From RGIG1681 sp045657465 (lineage in GTDB: Bacteria; Bacillota; Clostridia; Christensenellales; UBA1242): a stretch of DNA of 10,571 nucleotides. Of this stretch, positions 1 to 7,060 are shown piece by piece (the first letter of the stretch is position 1; each line of letters starts with the position of its first letter). Both the position numbers and the translations under genes were made by a program. The stretch covers positions 1 through 10,571 of the forward strand of contig JAZOTD010000012.1 in assembly GCA_045657465.1 (NCBI GenBank), read 5' to 3'. A model generated the notes under the pieces. The model had not been told where the DNA came from and made no database searches. It saw nothing but the letters and a program-made list of their open reading frames with translations.

Positions 1-2508
1 ACCCATCAAAAAGTTTGCAACATCTTTTCTAACTGAACCAATCATTTCATCAAACATATCAAAACCTTCAGCTTGATAAACCGTGATAGGATTTTTGTTT
101 CCATAACCACGAAGTCCAATACCTGTTCTAAGGTTATCCATGTCATCGATGTGATCAATCCATTTTCTATCTAAAATCTTGAGCAAAATGTCACGTTCAA
201 CAGCACCAAAATTAATGCCCTGCTTTTCATACTCAGCCTTTTTGAGTTCATATCTCGCACAAGCACGTTTATAAATTTCATCTTTGATTTCACTTGCTGA
301 ATAATCTGAAACAACTGCAAGGGTTGCAAAGTTTGTTTCAGGCTCAAGCAAACGTTTTTCAAGTTCTCTGTTATATGCTTCAAGGTCAACATCTTCTGGT
401 TTTTGGAAGTTTGAAAATTCATCAACAATATCATCAACAACATCACGAATCATGCCAATGATTTTATCATGCATATCGTCGCCGTTTAATATCTTGTTAC
501 GTTCTTTATAAACTTCTTCTCTTTGGTGATTTAAAACATTGTCATATTCAACAACATTTTTTCTAATTGAATAGTGATGACCTTCAACCTTCTTTTGTGC
601 ATTTTCAATGCTCTTTGAGAAGAATTTCCAGTTAATAGAAACATCATCTTCAAGCTTCAAAAATTCAGCCATTCTCTTAAGTCTTTCACTTCCAAACACT
701 CTTGCCAAATCATCATCAGCAGAAATGTAGAACACTGAAGAACCAGGGTCACCTTGACGACCAGCACGACCACGAAGCTGATTGTCAATACGTCTGCTTT
801 CATGACGTTCAGTGCCAATAATTCTAAGACCACCAAGTTCAACAACTTGTTGTTTTTCATCTTTTACAGACTCATCAAATTTGAGTTTATAAACCGCATA
901 TTTTTCACGAGCCTCTTGTTGCTCATCGTTTTCTACTGGAAAGAATGATGCAGCAATGTCAATTGTATATTCATCATAGCCATCTTTTTTAAGGGCTTGT
1001 TTTGCCATAAATTCACTGTTTCCGCCAAGCAAAATATCAGTTCCACGACCAGCCATGTTAGTTGCGATAGTAACCGCACCAAGCCTGCCCGCTTGCGCAA
1101 TGATTTCAGCTTCTTTCATGTGATTTTTAGCGTTCAAAACATTGTGCTTAATGCCCATTTTTACAAGGCGTTTTGCAAGCTCTTCAGATTTTGCAACAGA
1201 AAGTGTGCCGACAAGCACAGGGCGGTTTTCTTCATGAGTTCTTTTAATATCTTCACAAATAGCATTCATTTTTGCTTCATGAGAGAAGAAGAACACATCA
1301 TTTTCATCAAGTCTTTTTGAAGGAATGTTTGTTGGAATTGTAACAACGTCAAGCCCATAAATTTCTCTAAATTCCCCTTCTTCTGTTTTTGCAGTACCGG
1401 TCATACCAGAAATCTTTTTGTAAAGCTTGAAGAAGTTTTGGAAAGTAACAGTTGCAAAAGTCTTGTTTTCGCCATTAATTTTCACACCTTCTTTTGCTTC
1501 AATTGCTTGATGCAATCCATCACTATAACGTCTGCCCACCATAATACGACCAGTAAACTCATCAACGATTAAAACTTCGCCATCACGAACGATATAATCT
1601 TCGTCTTTGTGCATCAAAAATCTTGCACGAATAGCATTGTTGATGTTGTGGTTGATGTCTGTGTTTTCAATATCAGCTAAATTTTCAAGTTTGTAATATC
1701 TTTCAGCTTTTGAAATTCCGCTTTCATTAAGGTTGATTGTTTTTTGTTTTTCATCAATATCAACATCATCAGCCTTTAATGTCTTTGCAAATTTTGAAGC
1801 AGTTACATATTGGTCAGAAGATTCGCCACTAGGTCCAGAAATAATAAGCGGTGTTCTTGCTTCGTCAATCAAAATTGAGTCAACTTCATCGACAACCGCA
1901 AAGTCAAGACCACGACCAACCATATCTTGCTTTCTTGCACACATATTGTCACGAAGATAGTCAAAACCAAACTCACTGTTTGTGCCATATGTGATATCGC
2001 ACTCATAAGCCTTTCTTTTTTCATCTTGTTGTTGACCAGTGTAAATAAATCCAACTGAAAGCCCCAAAAATCTGTGAACCTTTCCCATCCATTCAGCGTC
2101 ACGTTTTGCAAGATATTCGTTTACGGTAACAACATGCACTGGCTTTCCTGAAAGTGCGTTTAAGTATGCAGGAAGGGTTGACACCAAAGTCTTACCTTCA
2201 CCAGTTCGCATTTCAGCAATACGTCCTTGGTGCAAAACAATACCACCAAGAATTTGCACGTGAAAATGACGCATCTTCAAAACTCTAGTAGACGCCTCTC
2301 TAACAACGGCATATGCATCTGGCAAAATTTCATCAAGTGTTTCGCCAGCTTTGAATCTATCTTTCAAAATAACGGTTTGATTTTTAAGTTCACCGTCATC
2401 CATTTTGCTATATTTTTCAGCAAGAGCTTCAACCTTGTTTGCAATCTTTTCAAGCTTTTTCAAACTCTTGTTGTTATCAAAATTTTTAAGTGCACTAAAT
2501 AAGCCCAT
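1..2508 (-). CDS. secA: Protein translocase subunit SecA, C-terminal tail cut off by the window edge
   Basis: SecA is the ATPase motor that pushes preproteins through the SecYEG channel at the inner face of the membrane. The 836 visible codons are in frame to base 1. The Walker A motif MRTGEGKT has its Lys at residue 106, and the Walker B/DEAD-type motif VVDEVDS has DEVD at 207-210. GRGTD lies near 485-489 and QLRGRAGRQGD near 577-587. The helical scaffold signature LDRKW is near 780, and the frame runs off the edge at DVANFLMG. About 60 residues between GRGTD and the ELGG/GTERHES segment (about 495-555) form an insert absent from Bacillus subtilis SecA but known in many clostridial ones. The start is set by AAGGAG six bases upstream. 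The last residues, possibly with the CxCx8C[HC] zinc tail, lie outside the window. The complete motor motifs point to a housekeeping SecA rather than SecA2. Confidence 0.97.
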   Translation of the reverse strand, partial: MGLFSALKNFDNNKSLKKLEKIANKVEALAEKYSKMDDGELKNQTVILKDRFKAGETLDEILPDAYAVVREASTRVLKMRHFHVQILGGIVLHQGRIAEMRTGEGKTLVSTLPAYLNALSGKPVHVVTVNEYLAKRDAEWMGKVHRFLGLSVGFIYTGQQQDEKRKAYECDITYGTNSEFGFDYLRDNMCARKQDMVGRGLDFAVVDEVDSILIDEARTPLIISGPSGESSDQYVTASKFAKTLKADDVDIDEKQKTINLNESGISKAERYYKLENLADIENTDINHNINNAIRARFLMHKDEDYIVRDGEVLIVDEFTGRIMVGRRYSDGLHQAIEAKEGVKINGENKTFATVTFQNFFKLYKKISGMTGTAKTEEGEFREIYGLDVVTIPTNIPSKRLDENDVFFFSHEAKMNAICEDIKRTHEENRPVLVGTLSVAKSEELAKRLVKMGIKHNVLNAKNHMKEAEIIAQAGRLGAVTIATNMAGRGTDILLGGNSEFMAKQALKKDGYDEYTIDIAASFFPVENDEQQEAREKYAVYKLKFDESVKDEKQQVVELGGLRIIGTERHESRRIDNQLRGRAGRQGDPGSSVFYISADDDLARVFGSERLKRMAEFLKLEDDVSINWKFFSKSIENAQKKVEGHHYSIRKNVVEYDNVLNHQREEVYKERNKILNGDDMHDKIIGMIRDVVDDIVDEFSNFQKPEDVDLEAYNRELEKRLLEPETNFATLAVVSDYSASEIKDEIYKRACARYELKKAEYEKQGINFGAVERDILLKILDRKWIDHIDDMDNLRTGIGLRGYGNKNPITVYQAEGFDMFDEMIGSVRKDVANFLMG

Positions 2509-2531
2509 ATAATTCTCCTTAAACAGCTTAT

Positions 2532-2560
2532 ATAATAATATATTTTAACCCGTTTGTAAA
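2532..2560 (-). promoter_or_regulatory. Predicted secA promoter
   Basis: On the minus strand, TTTACA (2560-2555) and TATTAT (2537-2532) are separated by 17 bp; each matches the sigma-A consensus at five of six positions. Transcription would start near 2525, leaving a leader of about 17 nt with AAGGAG at 2520-2515. No terminator is visible between comF and secA, so read-through from comF is also possible. Confidence 0.6.
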
Positions 2561-2615
2561 GTTCTGTTTTAGCTATTTGTTTTAAATCACCAAATATTTT
2601 GCCGAATCATTACGA

Positions 2616-3359
2616 TTAAGACAAATTATTAAACTTTGTTTTTGCAAAAGTAACGGTTTTTATTTTGCTTGGAACACATTTTTTGATGGTTTTCGCACAT
2701 TCACTTAAAGTTGCACCTGTGGTGAAAACATCATCAACAATCAAAACAACTTTGTTTTCAATCTTTTGCTTAGCTTCATCACAAACCACAAAACTTCCAA
2801 TCAAGTTCTTAAGTCTTTCTTGTTGAGACAGTTCTGCTTGATGCTTTTTGTTTTCAACCTTGCTTAAAAGTTTTTCAACTGGCAAATTTAAAATGTCTCC
2901 CATTTCTCTTGTTATTTCTTCAGCTTGATTGAATCCCCTTTCTTTTCTACGATTGTTAGAGATTGGCACATATGAAATTATGTCAACATCATCAAAATAT
3001 CCTTTGATTTCACACATCATTTCCGCAATGTGCCTAGCAAAATATTTCTTTTTGTTATACTTAAGCCCTTTAACCACACTCGCTGTCACTTCGTTATAAT
3101 ATGCATATGAGCGGTTTTGATCAAAATTATATTCACAATTTTTGCAATGGTTACATATCTTTACATCTTTGGCAACCAATTCACCACATTTTTGACACAA
3201 TACACCTGTCAATAAATCAAATTTTTCTTTACACTTTTCACAAACTTGAAATTTTGTTCCATCAACAATTTCTCTGCCACAACAAACACAACTGTGATTT
3301 GTCATAAACAAATCTTCAACAAAATTCAACGCCTTTAAAACTTTATCTTTTACACTCAT
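2616..3359 (-). CDS. comF: ComF family phosphoribosyltransferase-like protein
   Basis: This 247-residue protein has the ComF/GntX layout: an N-terminal zinc-binding part and a C-terminal phosphoribosyltransferase-fold part. Cysteines occur at 24, 26/27, 40/43, 55/58 and 69/72/75. The type I PRTase PRPP-binding motif VVLIVDDVFTTGATL is at 204-218, with the acidic pair D209/D210. The segment YVPISNNRRKERGFNQAEE is the family's other hallmark. In B. subtilis and Haemophilus this family is needed for uptake of transforming DNA; many carriers are not known to be competent, and its reaction is not established. The N-terminal amphipathic stretch (VLKALNFVEDLF) resembles the LLDLLFP start of relatives and supports this start over Met19. 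No Shine-Dalgarno sequence lies in range, and the predicted transcript starts at the ATG itself. It lies 107 bp upstream of secA on the same strand. Confidence 0.9.
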   Translation of the reverse strand: MSVKDKVLKALNFVEDLFMTNHSCVCCGREIVDGTKFQVCEKCKEKFDLLTGVLCQKCGELVAKDVKICNHCKNCEYNFDQNRSYAYYNEVTASVVKGLKYNKKKYFARHIAEMMCEIKGYFDDVDIISYVPISNNRRKERGFNQAEEITREMGDILNLPVEKLLSKVENKKHQAELSQQERLKNLIGSFVVCDEAKQKIENKVVLIVDDVFTTGATLSECAKTIKKCVPSKIKTVTFAKTKFNNLS

Positions 3360-3365
3360 GTTTAA

Positions 3366-3394
3366 ATTATCTAATTTTCTCTAACTTTTGTCAA
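3366..3394 (-). promoter_or_regulatory. Predicted comF promoter giving a leaderless transcript
   Basis: On the minus strand, a perfect TTGACA (3394-3389) and GATAAT (3371-3366) are separated by 17 bp. The usual distance from the -10 box places +1 at 3359, the A of the comF ATG. The absence of a usable ribosome binding site upstream fits this. A start one or two bases away cannot be excluded. Confidence 0.6.
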
Positions 3395-3414
3395 TCTACA
3401 AACTTTGATTGACA
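3389..3414 (+). repeat. Inverted repeat formed by two divergent -35 regions
   Basis: TGTCAATC (3389-3396) and GATTGACA (3407-3414) are exact 8-bp inverted arms around a 10-bp spacer. The outer six bases of each arm are the -35 boxes of comF (left) and cmk (right). The symmetry extends two bases beyond the hexamers, so the site could also bind a dimeric regulator, though two consensus -35 boxes explain most of it. Confidence 0.6.
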
Positions 3415-3437
3415 CACAAATTTTAAAAAGTTATTAT
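3409..3437 (+). promoter_or_regulatory. Predicted cmk promoter
   Basis: A perfect TTGACA (3409-3414), a 17-bp spacer and TATTAT (3432-3437) form a strong sigma-A-type promoter. The expected start is 3444, the first base of AGGAG (3444-3448), so the leader would be only about 13 nt and begin with the ribosome binding site. Confidence 0.7.
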
Positions 3438-3456
3438 AACTTTAGGAGAAAAACTT

Positions 3457-4137
3457 ATGATAAAAATTGGTATTGATGGACTTTCTGGCAGCGGCAAAGG
3501 TGCACTTGCTGGAGCCGTTGCAAAACACTTTAACTTAAAACACCTTGACACTGGTGCAATTTTCAGGGGCATTGCTTGCGGTTTTGTCGAACTTGGCTTT
3601 GACGACGTTGATGAAGAATGTGCAAAAAGCAATATTGACAAAATAAATGTAAAGGTCGTTTTTGAAGAAAATACTCAAAAAATCTTTTTAGATGACAGAG
3701 ATATAACCCACCTTTTAAGAACAGAAAAAACCAGTCAAATGGCATCAAAAGTTTCTGTTTTTGGAATTGTTCGTGAAAAATATCTTGCAATCGTTCGCGA
3801 GTTTTCAAACAATTATGACTGCATCATTGACGGCAGAGATATCACAAGTGTGGTTCTTCCTGATGCCGATGTAAAAATCTATCTTTGTGCTGATGAAAAA
3901 ATTCGTGCTGAAAGAAGATATAAAGAAAACGTTGAAAAAAATATCGCTTGCACATATGAAGAAGTTTTGGCAAATCTTCATGAACGTGATTATCGTGACA
4001 CTCACAGAGACATTGCCCCACTTATCAAAGTTGAAGACGCAACCCTGCTTGACAATTCAAACTTAAACATTGAACAAACCGCAGAATTTGCAATCGACTT
4101 AATCACAAAAATATTAACAGAAAAAGGAAAAATTTAA
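3457..4137 (+). CDS. cmk: Cytidylate kinase (CMP/dCMP kinase)
   Basis: Cmk transfers phosphate from ATP to CMP or dCMP in the cytoplasm, feeding CTP and dCTP pools. The length of 226 residues is normal for the bacterial family. The P-loop IDGLSGSGKG spans residues 6-15, with catalytic Lys14. DTGAIFR follows (DTGAMYR in most relatives), and IDGRDITSVVLPDADVKIYL corresponds to the family's DGRDIGTVVFPDA nucleotide-monophosphate segment. Near the C terminus, ERDYRDTHRDIAPL matches the conserved RDxxDxxRxxAPL lid region. AGGAG at 3444-3448 precedes the ATG by 8 nt. It is transcribed away from comF and ends in its own terminator. The rpsA, plsC and ispH genes that often adjoin cmk elsewhere are absent here. 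Confidence 0.96.
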   Translation: MIKIGIDGLSGSGKGALAGAVAKHFNLKHLDTGAIFRGIACGFVELGFDDVDEECAKSNIDKINVKVVFEENTQKIFLDDRDITHLLRTEKTSQMASKVSVFGIVREKYLAIVREFSNNYDCIIDGRDITSVVLPDADVKIYLCADEKIRAERRYKENVEKNIACTYEEVLANLHERDYRDTHRDIAPLIKVEDATLLDNSNLNIEQTAEFAIDLITKILTEKGKI

Positions 4138-4163
4138 AATGATACAACCTTGTATCATTTTTT
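4136..4163 (+). terminator. Intrinsic terminator after cmk
   Basis: The arm AATGATACAA (4138-4147) pairs with TTGTATCATT (4150-4159), extendable by two A-T pairs at the base, and runs into six Ts (4158-4163). The hairpin begins in the cmk stop codon and ends only 12 bases before the start codon of the next gene. Confidence 0.8.
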
Positions 4164-4175
4164 ATTAATTGCAAT

Positions 4176-6389
4176 ATGAATAATTTAAACAAATCACCCA
4201 TTGAAGTTTTGGCACCAGCAGGAAACCCTGAATGTTTTTATGCTGCTATAAACAATGGTGCCGATGCTGTCTATTTGGGGCTTTCTTCTTTTAATGCCCG
4301 CATGAGAGCTGAAAACTTCACCACCAGCAATATTCGTGATTTTATCAAACACGCCCACACATTTGGCGTAAAGGTTTACATAACCATAAACACTCTTTTA
4401 AAAGATGATGATTTTGACGAACTTGTAGAAATGGTTAAGGTTTTAATAGACGCCAAAGCCGACGCTTTTATTGTTCAAGACTATGGCGTTGCACATATCT
4501 TAAAAACTTGTTTTGACGGAATTGTTTTGCATGCCAGCACTCAAATGGGCATTCATAATCTAGACGGAGCATTGTTTGCAGAAAAACTTGGCTTTTCACG
4601 AATTGTTTTATCTCGAGAAACCAAACTTGAAGACATTAAACTAATAAAACAACATACAAACCTTGAAATTGAATATTTTGTTCAAGGTGCCCTTTGTGTG
4701 GCATTCTCTGGTAATTGTTATCTTTCATCACTTGAAAAAAATCTAAGTGGAAATGAAGGTAAATGTTTACAACTTTGTCGTCTGCCATTCACAAACAACC
4801 AAACCGGTGAAACAAAATATTATTTAAGTGCACGTGACTTGTCACTTCTAAATAACCTTCAAACCATTATAGATGCTGGAGTTACAAGCCTTAAGATTGA
4901 AGGCAGAATGCGTCATTCTGGCTATGTTGCAACCGCAACTTCTATCTACAAAAATGTCACTTTAAATCTAGCACAAAAAATAGACGAAAAATATTTAAAA
5001 AATGCTGAAAAAATATTTAAAAATACTTTTTCAAGGGGTGACTACAACACTTTTGCATACCTTAATAGTGGCGTAACAGACAACATAATCTACCCTGACT
5101 ATCAAAACCATATCGGCACAAAAATTGGTTCTGTGCTAAACGTTTCACCTTTCAAAAATGATTTGTTTAAGGTAAAACTCAAATCTTCTCACCCACTCTC
5201 TAGTGGTGATGGACTCAAAATAATAAACCCAAAAACTCACGAACAAATTTGCAGTCTTGGTGTTGGAAATGTTGATATTTTGAGCAATGATGAATACACA
5301 ATTTATACAAAAAACAAATTTTCTGCTGGTCTTGACGTGCATTTAACACAAGATGCAAAACATGAAAACTCATTACTTTCAAACACTCAAAAGCTTGGCA
5401 TTAATGTATCGATTTCAGCATTTTCAAAAAAACTACTAAAAATCACTTTAAAAAACCAGTTTGCTGAAACAGCCTATGAGAGTGATTTTATTTTAGAACC
5501 AGCAAAAAAACTTCCACTCACAAAAGATGATTTTGTATCCCAGTTTGAAAAACTATCAAACACCCCTTTCACTCTCAACAATTTAACTCTTGAAACAGAC
5601 GGGGTGTTTGTTCCAAAAGGCGTTTTGAACGAACTTAGAAGAAATGCCGTTATGACTCTTTTAAATGCAACTATTGCAGAAAATGAAAAACACCTAAAAG
5701 TTTCATTTAATCAAAGCAACTTTAACTCATTAAAGTCACAAAAAACAAATTGCACTGGCAAAAATATAACCATTGTTGATGACATTAATTTTGAACCTAA
5801 CAAACATACTATCTTTGTCTACTCACCTGCCGATTATTCAAATTGCGACGCTCTATCTGTATTGCAAAAAGTCAAACCGGAAAATTTTGCCCTGTCTCTT
5901 CCAACAATCTTGAATTATGCAGATAAACTTGTTTTAGATAAACTCTTAAACACACTACCTAAAAACATTTGGCTGTTTGCGAATAATATTTACGGACTCC
6001 ACTACGCAAATCTTGGCTACAACGTCATCGCATCACCACTTTTAAACATAAAAAATAAATTCGCAATTAATTGTTTAAACTCAAACAACATTCACCTTGT
6101 TTGTTCAAGTGTTGAAATAGATTTAGAATTTGCAAACAAACATAACCTAATTTGGTTTAAAAATGGACGTTTTCCACTCATGACTTTTGCACACTGCCCT
6201 TACAAAACCATTCATGGCACAACATGCAAAGATTGCAAACACAACGCAGAGTTAAAACTCAAAGCCGACTATGGTGAAATTTATCAAATTTCCAGAACAA
6301 AAATTTCAAATTGTTACTTTAAACTCGAAAAAGAACTATCTCGCGAGGCGGCAAACTTTAATTTAATAAATTTCACACATCAAAGTTAA
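4176..6389 (+). CDS. U32 family protein, RlhA-like (probable RNA hydroxylation factor)
   Basis: The N terminus (EVLAPAGNPE at 10-19, then NGADAVYLGL) starts a U32 TIM-barrel-like domain. The family signature ExFxxGALCx4GxCxLS is seen as EYFVQGALCVAFSGNCYLS, followed by GKCLQLC. Cys174, Cys181, Cys197 and Cys201 match the cysteine set of U32 proteins, proposed to hold an iron-sulphur cluster. The 737-residue length, a central beta-rich region resembling DUF3656, and a C-terminal CPYKTIHGTTCKDC (Cys674, 684, 687) fit the long form represented by E. coli RlhA, needed for 23S rRNA C2501 hydroxylation, rather than short collagenase-type U32 proteins. Older annotation calls these peptidases. The substrate here is inferred. 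No Shine-Dalgarno sequence precedes the ATG; in-frame codons upstream lead to a stop at 4140 without another usual start codon. Confidence 0.88.
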   Translation: MNNLNKSPIEVLAPAGNPECFYAAINNGADAVYLGLSSFNARMRAENFTTSNIRDFIKHAHTFGVKVYITINTLLKDDDFDELVEMVKVLIDAKADAFIVQDYGVAHILKTCFDGIVLHASTQMGIHNLDGALFAEKLGFSRIVLSRETKLEDIKLIKQHTNLEIEYFVQGALCVAFSGNCYLSSLEKNLSGNEGKCLQLCRLPFTNNQTGETKYYLSARDLSLLNNLQTIIDAGVTSLKIEGRMRHSGYVATATSIYKNVTLNLAQKIDEKYLKNAEKIFKNTFSRGDYNTFAYLNSGVTDNIIYPDYQNHIGTKIGSVLNVSPFKNDLFKVKLKSSHPLSSGDGLKIINPKTHEQICSLGVGNVDILSNDEYTIYTKNKFSAGLDVHLTQDAKHENSLLSNTQKLGINVSISAFSKKLLKITLKNQFAETAYESDFILEPAKKLPLTKDDFVSQFEKLSNTPFTLNNLTLETDGVFVPKGVLNELRRNAVMTLLNATIAENEKHLKVSFNQSNFNSLKSQKTNCTGKNITIVDDINFEPNKHTIFVYSPADYSNCDALSVLQKVKPENFALSLPTILNYADKLVLDKLLNTLPKNIWLFANNIYGLHYANLGYNVIASPLLNIKNKFAINCLNSNNIHLVCSSVEIDLEFANKHNLIWFKNGRFPLMTFAHCPYKTIHGTTCKDCKHNAELKLKADYGEIYQISRTKISNCYFKLEKELSREAANFNLINFTHQS

Positions 6390-6394
6390 ATTAG

Positions 6395-6424
6395 TTGCAA
6401 GTTCTAAAAAAATTGTGATATATT
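6395..6424 (+). promoter_or_regulatory. Predicted promoter of the small membrane protein gene
   Basis: TTGCAA (6395-6400), 18 bp, then TATATT (6419-6424) with an extended -10 TG at 6416-6417. The start would be near 6431, giving a leader of about 24 nt. The -35 box begins five bases after the U32 stop codon, and no terminator separates the two genes, so read-through is also likely. Confidence 0.5.
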
Positions 6425-6454
6425 TTAGTTAATGTAATGTTAAGGAGATATTTT

Positions 6455-6880
6455 ATGGTAGAATACATTATTGGCGGCGCAATTATCGCAGCTATCGTTG
6501 CAGCGTTCACAGCTGGAATTGTAAGAACTGTTAAAAAAGCAAAAATTAGAGCCGAAGAAAAAACACGTGAAGTTGATGAAGTAGTTATTAAACATGGTGT
6601 TCGTTACACTCCAGAAGCAACAATCGTTGATGAAAAAGGAAACGATAACGTAACTTATATCAAAGGCGACATCACAATTAAACCAAGAAAAGTTGCAGTT
6701 GTTGGCAAACATGCTGACATTCAACCAGGAAAATGGACAATTTTGGCATCAAATGACAAAATGACAACATTTAATGTTCGAATTGGAAACTATGTTCAAG
6801 AATATAAGCATGGTCAAGAAATTGTGCTTACTGAAGGCGACGAAATTTGCCCAACCAGCACAACAATCATTTTAAGATAA
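6455..6880 (+). CDS. Small protein with one N-terminal membrane segment, function unknown
   Basis: I do not recognise this 141-residue protein. Residues 4-23 (YIIGGAIIAAIVAAFTAGIV) form one hydrophobic, Ala/Ile-rich helix with no signal-peptidase site that I can see. A basic, charged stretch follows (VKKAKIRAEEKTRE). The likely topology is a membrane anchor with the soluble part in the cytoplasm (positive-inside rule). From about residue 60 the protein alternates short beta-like stretches with glycines (KVAVVGKHADIQPGKW, FNVRIGNYVQEY), suggesting a compact beta domain. The start at 6455 is chosen because AAGGAG (6442-6447) is seven bases upstream; the in-frame ATG at 6437 lies before this site and would add only six residues. 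It has its own predicted promoter and a terminator just after the stop. Confidence 0.8.
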   Translation: MVEYIIGGAIIAAIVAAFTAGIVRTVKKAKIRAEEKTREVDEVVIKHGVRYTPEATIVDEKGNDNVTYIKGDITIKPRKVAVVGKHADIQPGKWTILASNDKMTTFNVRIGNYVQEYKHGQEIVLTEGDEICPTSTTIILR

Positions 6881-6887
6881 CAATTTT

Positions 6888-6920
6888 AAACCGACTAATT
6901 ATTTGGTCGGTTTTTATTTT
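6888..6920 (+). terminator. Intrinsic terminator after the membrane protein gene
   Basis: AAACCGAC (6888-6895) pairs with GTCGGTTT (6906-6913). The inner bases can add a T-G and two A-T pairs around a TTAT loop. The second arm runs into a T-rich tract up to 6920. Confidence 0.85.
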
Positions 6921-6986
6921 GCAAAATTTCTTTTAATGATTATAAACCCCATCACAAAAAGTTATGTCTCACTTTATTTTTTCGCC

Positions 6987-7015
6987 TTGACCACACAAAT
7001 TCCCCTTGTTAGAAT
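6987..7015 (+). promoter_or_regulatory. Predicted promoter of the zinc-ribbon/PHP operon
   Basis: TTGACC (6987-6992) and TAGAAT (7010-7015) are 17 bp apart, and each matches the consensus at five of six positions. The start would be near 7022, giving a leader of about 39 nt, the longest of the protein-gene leaders predicted here. An inverted repeat overlaps this promoter. Confidence 0.6.
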
Positions 7016-7023
7016 ATTTGTGT
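6993..7023 (+). promoter_or_regulatory. Operator-like inverted repeat inside the promoter
   Basis: ACACAAAT (6993-7000) and ATTTGTGT (7016-7023) are exact 8-bp inverted arms 15 bp apart. One arm directly follows the -35 box and the other directly follows the -10 box, covering the expected start site. A dimeric repressor bound here would block RNA polymerase. No regulator gene is adjacent, so the role is inferred from position only. Confidence 0.45.
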
Positions 7024-7032
7024 AAAAAAAAC

Positions 7033-7046
7033 AAGGCAACCGCCTT
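7033..7046 (+). other. Short hairpin in the 5' leader
   Basis: AAGGC (7033-7037) and GCCTT (7042-7046) enclose an AACC loop, just before AGGAG (7049-7053). It leaves the ribosome binding site exposed and may stabilise the 5' end of the mRNA. The stem is short and the four Ts after it are too few for a convincing terminator. Confidence 0.4.
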
Positions 7047-7060
7047 TTAGGAGACAGCTT

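Noticed and set aside
997..1320. Open frame on the plus strand inside secA
   Set aside because: It is antisense to the conserved SecA NBD2 sequence, has no ribosome binding site, and its translation is Phe/Cys/His-rich, as expected from the reverse complement of a real gene. The same applies to 754-948, 1733-1960 and 2227-2502.
3423..3641. Open frame on the minus strand across the start of cmk
   Set aside because: It is antisense to the cmk P-loop region and has no start signals; cmk is certain. Frames at 3563-3808 and 3805-4005 are rejected likewise.
6440..6724. Minus-strand open frame opposite the small membrane protein
   Set aside because: The plus-strand frame has AAGGAG, a promoter and a terminator; the minus-strand one has none, and its composition is shadow-like.
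7033..7048. Leader hairpin as a terminator or riboswitch
   Set aside because: The five-pair stem is followed by only four Ts, and there is no larger aptamer-like structure around it.
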